Source: Deltaproteobacteria bacterium (lineage in GTDB: Bacteria; Desulfobacterota; DSM-4660; Desulfatiglandales; HGW-15). From it: DNA of 15,085 nt. The translations under genes and the position numbers were made by a program. The first letter of the stretch is position 1. Every line of letters starts with the position of its first letter. The DNA lies in contig JAFDIX010000049.1 of assembly GCA_019307805.1 (NCBI GenBank), positions 1-15,085 of the forward strand, in the 5' to 3' direction. Below the pieces are notes generated by a model that saw only the letters and a list, made by a program, of their open reading frames with translations, was not told where the DNA came from and made no database searches. Shown here piece after piece: positions 1 through 6,876 of this stretch.

Positions 1-50
1 TCATCGGTTCAGCCGCTGCTGCAGGCATGTTCATTGCCATGTTTGACTAA
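1..50 (+). CDS. C-terminal end of probable sodium-pumping decarboxylase beta subunit (partial)
   Basis: Only the last 15 codons and a TAA stop are present; the 5' part lies outside the window. The residues are small and hydrophobic (IGSAAAAGMFIAMFD), as expected for the last membrane helix of the OadB/GcdB/MmdB family. These are the membrane subunits of biotin-dependent decarboxylases that couple decarboxylation to sodium export. The call also rests on context: the next gene resembles a gamma subunit and a biotin carrier lies close by. The stretch is too short to tell oxaloacetate, glutaconyl-CoA or methylmalonyl-CoA decarboxylase apart, and another membrane protein cannot be excluded. Confidence 0.5.
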   Translation, partial: IGSAAAAGMFIAMFD

Positions 51-98
51 ATTAGGAGTTTATCGGAGAGCCAAAGTAAACGGAGTGAAGGAAATAAA

Positions 99-572
99 AT
101 GAAAAAGATTACCCTGTGCATGATCATGTTGTTCTTGCTGTGCCCCTCGCTTTCAGGGGCGGCTGAATTTCTTGGAGCTCCTGTGGCCCCCCGGGCAGAG
201 GAGATTTCCAAAACCGAATCACGCCTTGAGGTAAAGAGCGCCCTCCCCCACGATGAGGTCCTGGCCTTCTACAGAGCGGCCCTCAAAGGTCAGAAGGACA
301 TAAAATACCGGGATTGGAAAGAGGCGACCTATATTGAGGATGATGGAAAGCTGCTCTGGCACTCCATCACCATTTCAAAGGAGGACAAGGGAGGGGCCAC
401 CGTAGTCATTATGAAAGACAACTGGACATGGATCATCGGGACCCTTGTCCTCAGATACATCGGCGTCTTCGTGGTCCTCCTTTTTCTCCTTTTGGGGATA
501 ACCGCCTCGGGGGCTATCATCTCCCGGTCCGTGGCCAAAATGGAGGCCAAAAAGGCGGCAGAGAAGGCCTGA
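99..572 (+). CDS. OadG-like membrane protein with exported N-terminal domain
   Basis: This 157-residue protein starts with a signal peptide (KK at 2-3, hydrophobic 4-18, likely cleavage after the SGAA near 19-22). An extracytoplasmic segment of about 90 residues follows, rich in charged residues, with a DEVLAFYRAAL helix near 52-62 and a KDNWTW motif at 106-111. A single membrane helix lies near 118-141, then a short basic, Ala/Lys-rich cytoplasmic tail. The tail-end helix and its place 48 nt after a beta-subunit-like stop suggest the gamma subunit (OadG) role, which is to anchor and assemble a sodium-pumping decarboxylase. A classical OadG has its membrane helix at the N-terminus and no signal peptide or exported domain, so the family match is tentative. 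A purine-rich stretch (GAAGG) precedes the ATG. It is probably cotranscribed with the upstream gene and ends at the terminator at 591-626. Confidence 0.6.
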   Translation: MKKITLCMIMLFLLCPSLSGAAEFLGAPVAPRAEEISKTESRLEVKSALPHDEVLAFYRAALKGQKDIKYRDWKEATYIEDDGKLLWHSITISKEDKGGATVVIMKDNWTWIIGTLVLRYIGVFVVLLFLLLGITASGAIISRSVAKMEAKKAAEKA

Positions 573-590
573 CGCACACTCCTTTGATAA

Positions 591-626
591 AAAAGGCCTC
601 TTTTACTCGCGTGAAAGAGGCCTTTT
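591..626. terminator. Bidirectional intrinsic terminator
   Basis: A near-perfect inverted repeat pairs 591-606 with 611-626 around a TCGC loop (about 16 bp, one G-T pair). Its core is AAAAGGCCTCTTT. On the minus strand the stem runs into six T residues, and on the plus strand into TTTTCTAT. It lies between two convergent genes, 19 nt after the OadG-like stop, and probably serves both. Confidence 0.85.
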
Positions 627-768
627 CTATCCTAAAAAAACCAATTCTTCTTTTTTTTAATCAAAAAATGCCCAAGCTGTCATATCCCAGCCATAGGATC
701 CAATGCTGAATGCGTACAACCGGGCAGTGAGAGAAACCATTCTCACCACTGGTACCCCCACTTTTCAG

Positions 769-1074
769 TTATTCCAACACAATCATAACCGCGTCTGCCT
801 CAACCGCGTCGCCCGCTTTGCACTTTATCTCTTTTACCGTACCCGATGCCGTGGCCACAACAGGAAGTTCCATCTTCATGGCCTCAATGATGACTACTTC
901 ATCATTTTCGCTTACCGAGTCACCCACACTCACTTTCACATCAATCACTTTCCCACCCATAGGGGCCGTAATATCGCTCACAGTATCACCCTCCTTAGAC
1001 AGTTTTTTTTGGCTCGAAAAATGAAACGCTTCATATAACATTGAAGAGGCATCCCGTGTCAAGGGCAAACTCAT
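769..1074 (-). CDS. Biotin carboxyl carrier protein (biotinyl-domain protein)
   Basis: This 101-residue protein carries a C-terminal biotinyl/lipoyl domain of about 70 residues. It has the biotinylation motif EAMKMEL, whose central Lys accepts biotin, and the usual flanking glycines (APMGGKV before it, ASGTVKE after it). The N-terminal 30 residues are a linker with no family signature. It would carry carboxyl groups between a carboxyltransferase and a decarboxylase or carboxylase. The nearest partner is the decarboxylase remnant at the start of the window, yet this gene faces it on the other strand. Start choice: an in-frame ATG exists at 1119, but the ATG at 1074 has an AGGGGG ribosome binding site six bases upstream. 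The extra 15 codons would also cover a GC-rich structured leader, so 1074 is preferred. Confidence 0.88.
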   Translation of the reverse strand: MSLPLTRDASSMLYEAFHFSSQKKLSKEGDTVSDITAPMGGKVIDVKVSVGDSVSENDEVVIIEAMKMELPVVATASGTVKEIKCKAGDAVEADAVMIVLE

Positions 1075-1093
1075 CTTATTCCCCCTGTATCTC

Positions 1094-1136
1094 AAAAAAA
1101 GCGCCCCCTCCGGGCCCACCCGGGGCCATTCCCGGG
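1094..1136 (-). promoter_or_regulatory. Possible attenuator-like leader of the biotin carrier gene
   Basis: On the minus strand, a 5-bp GC stem (1119-1123 with 1110-1114, TGGG loop) is followed by GC-rich DNA and seven T residues (1100-1094), just upstream of the biotin carrier start. A second stem, CCCGGG at 1131-1136 with 1119-1124, uses the same bases, so the two structures exclude each other. This arrangement resembles an attenuator, but the stems are short and could be chance in GC-rich DNA. Confidence 0.3.
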
Positions 1137-1141
1137 AATAC

Positions 1142-1170
1142 TTGACATAACCCTTTCATTTTACTAATAT
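1142..1170 (+). promoter_or_regulatory. Sigma-70 promoter for pilC
   Basis: A perfect -35 box TTGACA (1142-1147) and a TAATAT -10 box (1165-1170) stand 17 bp apart, in AT-rich DNA. This predicts transcription starting near 1177 and a leader of about 90 nt before pilC at 1268. It is the best promoter-like sequence in the window and likely starts the pilC-pilS-radical SAM-rng run. Confidence 0.75.
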
Positions 1171-1248
1171 TAATTTATTTATGCCGCTTCATAAAAGGGA
1201 ACCGGCGTGCGGACGCATCTAAAGGCGTGCGATTTTCTTACCCCAAAA

Positions 1249-1262
1249 GTCCTCAGGAGGAC
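1249..1262 (+). promoter_or_regulatory. Ribosome binding site of pilC inside an inverted repeat
   Basis: The strong Shine-Dalgarno AGGAGG (1255-1260, seven bases before the ATG) lies in a perfect inverted repeat: GTCCTC (1249-1254), AG, GAGGAC (1257-1262). As RNA it could fold as a 5-bp stem with a CAGG loop that hides part of the site. The repeat is seen; a control role is inference. Confidence 0.5.
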
Positions 1263-1267
1263 CGTAA

Positions 1268-2476
1268 ATGCCTGTTTACCAATGGGTTGCCATAACCAAA
1301 AAGGGACGGAAGCTGAAGGGTGAACTCGATGCAGCCAATGAGAAAATTGCCCTGAATCAGCTGAGAAAGCGAAATTTTGATGTCAAAAAACTCAAGGAGA
1401 AGCCGAAGGATATCTTTGCAAACATCTCCTTTATGCAGCCCAAGGTAACAAGCAAGGATATCGTTATCTTTACCAGGCAGTTCTCAACCATGATAGATGC
1501 GGGTCTACCTCTCGTCCAGGGCCTCGGGATCCTGGGGGGGCAATTGGAAAACCCTACTTTCAAGAGAATCCTGCAGCAAATCACCAGAGATGTTGAAAGC
1601 GGCTCCACCCTGGCCGAGGCCATGAAGAAACACCCCGCAGTCTTTGACAATCTTTTCGTGAACCTCATCGCTGCCGGAGAGGTGGGCGGTATTCTGGACA
1701 CCATCCTGCGCCGCCTCTCAGAGTATATTGAAAAGAACGAGAGGCTGAAAGCCCGAATCAAAGGGGCCATGACCTACCCCATTGTCGTTATGGCCATTGC
1801 CATCCTTGTCATTGCCGTTATCCTCATCTTTGTCATCCCGGTTTTCGAAGACATGTTCGCAAGCTTCGGCAAGGCATTGCCCGTACCTACCCAGATCGTG
1901 GTGAACATGAGCCGGTTTATGAAGGGCAATATTCACTGGTGCCTGCTGGGACTCGGCGCTCTGGCTTACGCTGCCAAGAAATACAGAAAGAGCAAAGGGG
2001 GAAGAAAGACAACCGATTCTCTCGCCCTGAAACTGCCCGTATTCGGGATGATGCTCAAAAAAGTGGCTGTCGCAAGATTTACCCGAACCCTGGGGACCAT
2101 GATCCAGAGTGGCGTCCCCATTTTGGACGCATTGGATATCGTCGCGAAGACCTCCGGGAACGTCATCCTCGAAGAGATTATTTACGACGTCCGCTCAAGT
2201 ATTGCTGAGGGGCAGACCATTGCGGAACCCTTGTCGGAGAACGATATATTCCCGGGCATGGTAATACAAATGATCTCTGTGGGAGAAGCCACCGGCGCCC
2301 TGGATACCATGCTGGAGAAAATCGCCGACTTCTATGACGAAGAAGTGGATCAAGCGGTGGAGGCCCTGACTTCGATGCTGGAACCGCTGCTCATGCTTTT
2401 TCTCGGTGGTTCCATCGGTGGTCTGGTTGTCGCCATGTACCTGCCCATCTTTCAGATGGCTGCAGCCATGGGTTAA
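1268..2476 (+). CDS. pilC: Type IV pilus inner-membrane platform protein PilC (GspF family)
   Basis: The 402-residue length is typical of the PilC/GspF family. The two T2SF repeats are clear: the first around 68-191 (FTRQFSTMIDAGLPL, then AAGEVGGILDTIL at 135-147), the second around 270-392 (FTRTLGTMIQSGVPI, then SVGEATGALDTML at 337-349). Membrane segments lie near 170-192, 222-236 and 372-395. The N-terminal Y-W-hydrophobic start and the cytoplasmic basic region before residue 68 are also typical. PilC forms the inner-membrane base on which the assembly and retraction ATPases act to build pili. The neighbouring PilS-like kinase supports a type IV pilus role over type II secretion. The pilB, pilT and pilin genes are not in the window. 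Start fixed by AGGAGG seven bases upstream. Confidence 0.93.
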   Translation: MPVYQWVAITKKGRKLKGELDAANEKIALNQLRKRNFDVKKLKEKPKDIFANISFMQPKVTSKDIVIFTRQFSTMIDAGLPLVQGLGILGGQLENPTFKRILQQITRDVESGSTLAEAMKKHPAVFDNLFVNLIAAGEVGGILDTILRRLSEYIEKNERLKARIKGAMTYPIVVMAIAILVIAVILIFVIPVFEDMFASFGKALPVPTQIVVNMSRFMKGNIHWCLLGLGALAYAAKKYRKSKGGRKTTDSLALKLPVFGMMLKKVAVARFTRTLGTMIQSGVPILDALDIVAKTSGNVILEEIIYDVRSSIAEGQTIAEPLSENDIFPGMVIQMISVGEATGALDTMLEKIADFYDEEVDQAVEALTSMLEPLLMLFLGGSIGGLVVAMYLPIFQMAAAMG

Positions 2477-2486
2477 AACAATCGCC

Positions 2487-4232
2487 ATGGTCATCCCTGA
2501 CCTCAAAATTTCTCAACCTGAACTGTCCAGTCGCCTTCAAAAGCTCATGTTTATGAGGGTGCTGTTTGTCTCCCTCCTGCTGGGCGCCTCTGTTTTCATC
2601 CAGGTCAGGGCGACAAAGACCTATTTCGGGGAACTCCAGACCTCCCATTATCTCCTTATCGCCACCATTTATTTCCTGACTTTTTTCTACGTTATTCTTC
2701 TGAAACGTCTCAAAAACCTGCTCAAATTCGCCTATGCCCAGCTCATTATTGATACCCTGGTCGTGACAGCGATCATCTACGCGACGGGCGGCATTGAGAG
2801 CATATTTTCCTTCCTGTATATTCTGGCCATCATAAACGGCAGCATCATTCTCTATCGCAAGGGTGGCATGATCGTTGCCTCCAGCAGCAGCATCCTCTAC
2901 GGACTCCTCCTCGATTTACATTACTACGGGGCCATCCATCCCTTTGGAGCATACCTCGGCCCTGCTTCAGAATACCAGAGTTCCTATATCTTCTATATGA
3001 TCCTGGTGAATACCGCTGCCTTCTATTTGGTGGCCTTTTTGAGCAGCTATCCTTCTGAACAGGCCAGGAAAAGCCGGGTTGAACTCAAGGCCACCCAGGA
3101 GGATATTGTAAAGCTGGAGGCCCTCAACGAGAGGATCATTCGAAGTATCACCTCCGGTCTTATCACTCTGGACGGAGAACACAGAGTCATACTGTTTAAC
3201 CCCGCGGCCGAGAGTATCTTCGGATTTTCTGCGCGCACCGCCATTGGGCACAAGGTCTTCGACGTTTTCCCCTTTCTGAGGGAACACCTGGAAAATGGCA
3301 TTGGCGGGTCAGGGCGAGGGTTTAGAATGCCAACCACATTTCTTGATCTCCCCTATCAAAGATCAGACGGAAAAGACCTCTATCTCCGGTTTTCCGTCTC
3401 ACCGCTCGAACTTACAGAGGAAGGGCATACCGGAAATATTCTTTTTTTCCAGGACATGACGGAGATAAAAAAAATAGAGGAGGAGATGAAGAAAGTAGAG
3501 GGGCTCGCAATGGTAGGTGAATTGGCCGCGGGGATAGCGCACGAGATTAGAAATCCCATGGCCTCCATCAGCGGGTCCATCCAGATGCTTAAAGAAGGCC
3601 TGGCCATTGACGATGTTCATGGCCGCCTCATGGAGATTATTCTGAGGGAGATCGAAAGGCTCGATAACCTGGTAAACGATTTTCTCCTTTTTGCAAGGCC
3701 CAAGCCGGCCAACCTCCAGCAGGTTGACCTGAAACAGTTGATTATGGACTCCCTGGCGCTTTTTGAGAATAGCGGGCAATGTGCCGAAAAGATTAAAGTG
3801 GCCACGGATTTCCACGGACCCGTCACCATTGAAACAGATCCGGAACAGATCAGGCAAGTTTTGTGGAACCTCTTCTTAAATGCCAGTGAGGCCATGCCCC
3901 GGGGAGGAGCACTCCATGTGGGCACGGGCGTGGTGGACACCTCCCGTAACAGCACGGACCCCGGGCACAAAACGGTCAAAATTACCATTCGGGATACCGG
4001 CGAGGGCTTCAAACAGGAGGTGCTGACGAACCTCTTCACGCCCTTTTTCACGACCAAGCAAGGTGGATCAGGACTGGGTCTTGCCACAGTAAAAAGGATC
4101 ATAGAAGGGCTTCGAGGAGAAATTATTGGCAGGAACCATGATGAAGGGGGTGCGGAAATCAGCATTCTACTTCATACCTCCCACACCCAATCACCTACCC
4201 AGGAGGCTGTCCGCCTTCAGCATCCGGCATAA
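2487..4232 (+). CDS. pilS: PilS-like membrane sensor histidine kinase
   Basis: This 581-residue sensor kinase has about six membrane helices between residues 20 and 187. A coiled linker and a PAS domain follow (about 210-330, with VILFNPAAESIFG at 234-246). The HisKA domain has the phospho-acceptor His352 in AGIAHEIRNPMAS. The ATP-binding domain shows the N box NLFLNASEAM (461-470), DTGEGF (503-508) and GGSGLGL (526-532). This order matches the NtrB/PilS class, which phosphorylates an NtrC-type regulator acting with sigma-54. Its position 10 nt after pilC supports PilS, which controls pilin transcription. The expected pilR does not follow. The ATG at 2487 is chosen because the sequence upstream in frame lies inside pilC and the LSSRLQKLMFMR start fits the family. 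No clear ribosome binding site precedes it, so translation probably couples to pilC. Confidence 0.85.
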   Translation: MVIPDLKISQPELSSRLQKLMFMRVLFVSLLLGASVFIQVRATKTYFGELQTSHYLLIATIYFLTFFYVILLKRLKNLLKFAYAQLIIDTLVVTAIIYATGGIESIFSFLYILAIINGSIILYRKGGMIVASSSSILYGLLLDLHYYGAIHPFGAYLGPASEYQSSYIFYMILVNTAAFYLVAFLSSYPSEQARKSRVELKATQEDIVKLEALNERIIRSITSGLITLDGEHRVILFNPAAESIFGFSARTAIGHKVFDVFPFLREHLENGIGGSGRGFRMPTTFLDLPYQRSDGKDLYLRFSVSPLELTEEGHTGNILFFQDMTEIKKIEEEMKKVEGLAMVGELAAGIAHEIRNPMASISGSIQMLKEGLAIDDVHGRLMEIILREIERLDNLVNDFLLFARPKPANLQQVDLKQLIMDSLALFENSGQCAEKIKVATDFHGPVTIETDPEQIRQVLWNLFLNASEAMPRGGALHVGTGVVDTSRNSTDPGHKTVKITIRDTGEGFKQEVLTNLFTPFFTTKQGGSGLGLATVKRIIEGLRGEIIGRNHDEGGAEISILLHTSHTQSPTQEAVRLQHPA

Positions 4233-4338
4233 TAGATTATGAAAGCGTTTTATGGTACACAACACCCCATGGGTGAAACCTTCCCGGGAACGGTTCTCTT
4301 TGAAGGAATGGTGCACCCGATCTTGAAAGAGAGCGTTG

Positions 4339-6876
4339 ATGCCCATGCTTGAACAACCCTGGTTCTCTCAAATTAAACGTCCCAGCCGTTATCTGGGAAA
4401 CGAAATTAATGCAATCAAGAAAGATCCTGCAGCCATTGATGTCTCCGTGGCACTTGCCTTTCCCGACGTCTATGAAGTGGGAATGTCCCATTTGGGACTC
4501 AAGATTCTCTATCGTATCCTGAACCGCATGGATTGGCTGGCTGCGGAAAGGGCATTTTGCCCGTGGATTGATTTGGAAAAAGAACTTCGTGAAAGGAAGC
4601 TGCCCCTTACCACTCTGGAATCAAAAAGGCCCCTCGCAGATTTTGACATCATTGGTTTCAGCCTTCAACACGAACTCACCGTAACCAATGTACTGACCAT
4701 GCTTGATCTGGCTGGTATCCCCTTCCTCGGCCAGGAGAGGGAGCAAACGTTCCCCCTGATTCTCGCCGGCGGACCTGCCTGTTTCAACCCCGAACCCTTT
4801 GCATCTTTCTTTGACGCCATGGTGATTGGGGATGGCGAGGAGGTGCTTCCCGAAATCTGCAGGACGGTGCGGGACGCCAAACTCCAAAAAAGAGAAGGCA
4901 AAAGGGAACTTCTCTCGAAGCTTGCCCAAATCCCCGGGGTCTATATCCCCGCCTTCTTTGACGTGAAATACAATAGGGACGGCACCATCAGCGCCATTGA
5001 CCCCCTTCTGGAAGGATACGGAAAGGTGAAAAAGGCGCTTGTTCCCGATATCGACCAGTATCCCTTTCCAACCGATCAGGTGGTCCCCTATACTGAACTG
5101 ATACATGACCGTTTGGCCATCGAAATCACCCGTGGCTGTACCAGAGGATGCCGCTTTTGCCAGGCAGGCATGGTATACCGACCGGTCAGGGAAAGAAAGC
5201 CCCAGTCAGTGCTGAACTATGCTGAAGAAGGGTTGAATCTCACAGGGTTCGATGATCTTTCTCTGCTGTCCCTCAGTTCCGGCGACTATAGTTGTTTGGG
5301 ACCAGTACTCAAGGCCCTCATGGACAAACAGGCGCGAGACAATATTGCCTTGAGCCTTCCCTCACTGAGGGTGGATAGCCTGGATCCGGCTTGGTTCGAG
5401 CAAATCAAAAGGGTCAGAAAGACGGGTTTTACCATTGCCCCGGAGGCAGGCAATGACAGGTTGCGGGGGAGCATCAACAAGGCACTCACAAACCAGGATA
5501 TTCTGCGTATGGCCCGGGCAGTCTATGGTGCGGGGTGGAACCTTATAAAGCTTTATTTTATGATCGGGCTTCCCGGGGAAACAGAAGAAGACCTTCAGGA
5601 TATTATTCGGCTCTCAAAAGAGGTCATCCGCTGTGCCGGTGGCCAGGGGAAAAGGCCAAAACTCAATGTGAGCGTCGCTACCTTTGTCCCCAAATCCCAC
5701 ACGCCTTTCATGTGGGTTCCCCAGTTGTCCCTGGAGGAGAGCCGCAGGCGCATTCGAATCATTCAGGACGGCCTGAGGGGGGGCAGAATACGGGTAAAAT
5801 GGAACCAGCCGGAAATGAGCTGGCTGGAGGGGATCTTTGCTCGAGGTGACCGGCGATTGACCGAGATCTTGACAGGGGCTTGGCATATGGGCGCCAGATT
5901 TGATGCCTGGGGTGAGTGCTTTGACATGGATCTGTGGCAAGAGGCCTTTGAGCGGTACCGGTTGGCCCCTGATTTTTATCTGGCTCGAACGAGATCCCCG
6001 GAAGAATTTTTCCCCTGGGACCACATCACTGCCGGTGTAACAAAGGACTATTTGAAGAGAGAATGGAAGCGGTCTTTGCAGGGGAAGGCAACGCCCGACT
6101 GCAGATTTCAGTGTCTGGAATGCGGGGTATGTGATCATGAAAAAATTGACCCTGTCCTGTGCAATGAGAAGGGAATTCTCCCGAGGACACCGCCCTCCCC
6201 TTTAAAAGACAGCGGGGTGCCCACCAAGAGATATCGCATCACCTTCTCCAAGACCGGCCATGCCAGACATCTCAGCCACCTGGAACTGATGCGCGTTTTC
6301 ATGAGGGCATTCAAAAGGGCCGGTTTGGATCTTGTGTATTCCAAGGGCTTTCACCCCATGCCGAAAATGGCTTTTGATGCCGCGCTGCCGGTGGGAACCG
6401 AGAGCATTCAAGAAACGCTGGTTCTGCAGGTGTTTGACACCCTGCCTCCAGGCCCTTTGAATGAAGGGCTCAAAAGCCAACTTCCTGAAGGTATCAGGAT
6501 CCTTGCACTGGAAGACGTCACCCATGGCGACAGAAATTCAAAACCAAGTGAAAGTCACTATCATGTGACGATCCATGGGCAGCATCTGGACAGGCATTTC
6601 CTGGACGATTTCCTTCAGTCCGATTCTTTCCCAATCAATAAAGAAGGCAAAAAAGGCCAACAGATTGTCAACGCGAGAGCCCTGGTGAAATCCATGGATC
6701 TGATTCCACCCGACGGCCTGGAGTTGGTCCTGAGACATATCCCGGGACCGGCTTTGAAGCCGGCGGAGATTATTCAGGCGGTATTCCATCTCAATGACCA
6801 AACCGCAACCGGTGCACGGATATTGAAAACCATGCAGGTCCGGCATCAGGGAAAAGAGGAAGAACATGCCCAATGA
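4339..6876 (+). CDS. Radical SAM protein fused to DUF2344 domain (TIGR03960-TIGR03936 type)
   Basis: This 845-residue two-part protein has a B12-binding-like Rossmann region in residues 1-240 (FPDVYEVGMSHLG near 41-53; GGPACFNPEP near 144-153). The radical SAM core follows with the 4Fe-4S cysteines 267, 271 and 274 in CTRGCRFC. A second cysteine group is at 588, 592, 595 and 598 (CRFQCLECGVC). From about 628 to the end is a DUF2344 domain (KRYRITFSKTGHARHLSHLEL, GFHPMPKMAF). The reaction is unknown. In many bacteria the radical SAM and DUF2344 parts are neighbours or fused and sit beside rng, which suggests RNA modification or rRNA maturation, but this is inference. The ATG at 4339 has AGAGAG five bases upstream; an in-frame TTG (4336) and ATG (4345) are alternatives. 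The 3' end overlaps rng by 11 nt, implying coupled translation. It begins 106 nt after the pilS-like gene. Confidence 0.87.
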   Translation: MPMLEQPWFSQIKRPSRYLGNEINAIKKDPAAIDVSVALAFPDVYEVGMSHLGLKILYRILNRMDWLAAERAFCPWIDLEKELRERKLPLTTLESKRPLADFDIIGFSLQHELTVTNVLTMLDLAGIPFLGQEREQTFPLILAGGPACFNPEPFASFFDAMVIGDGEEVLPEICRTVRDAKLQKREGKRELLSKLAQIPGVYIPAFFDVKYNRDGTISAIDPLLEGYGKVKKALVPDIDQYPFPTDQVVPYTELIHDRLAIEITRGCTRGCRFCQAGMVYRPVRERKPQSVLNYAEEGLNLTGFDDLSLLSLSSGDYSCLGPVLKALMDKQARDNIALSLPSLRVDSLDPAWFEQIKRVRKTGFTIAPEAGNDRLRGSINKALTNQDILRMARAVYGAGWNLIKLYFMIGLPGETEEDLQDIIRLSKEVIRCAGGQGKRPKLNVSVATFVPKSHTPFMWVPQLSLEESRRRIRIIQDGLRGGRIRVKWNQPEMSWLEGIFARGDRRLTEILTGAWHMGARFDAWGECFDMDLWQEAFERYRLAPDFYLARTRSPEEFFPWDHITAGVTKDYLKREWKRSLQGKATPDCRFQCLECGVCDHEKIDPVLCNEKGILPRTPPSPLKDSGVPTKRYRITFSKTGHARHLSHLELMRVFMRAFKRAGLDLVYSKGFHPMPKMAFDAALPVGTESIQETLVLQVFDTLPPGPLNEGLKSQLPEGIRILALEDVTHGDRNSKPSESHYHVTIHGQHLDRHFLDDFLQSDSFPINKEGKKGQQIVNARALVKSMDLIPPDGLELVLRHIPGPALKPAEIIQAVFHLNDQTATGARILKTMQVRHQGKEEEHAQ

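Noticed and set aside
727..746. Hairpin GTGAGA/TCTCAC after the biotin carrier stop
   Set aside because: Only six pairs and no T run; the stem at 591-626 is a far better terminator.
1075..1119. Longer biotin carrier with a start at 1119
   Set aside because: The ATG at 1074 has a good ribosome binding site, and the upstream part is GC-rich structured DNA with a T run.
2406..2486. Longer PilS-like protein starting at 2406
   Set aside because: The extra 27 codons lie within pilC and give a Trp/Cys-rich stretch unlike PilS N-termini.
3399..4165. Minus-strand ORFs of 152 and 182 residues opposite the histidine kinase
   Set aside because: No domain motifs; they mirror the conserved kinase frame on the plus strand.
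4239..4352. 37-codon ORF between the pilS-like gene and the radical SAM gene (starts MKAFYGTQHP)
   Set aside because: No ribosome binding site, no recognised family and it overlaps the start of the next gene; could be chance in a 106-nt gap.
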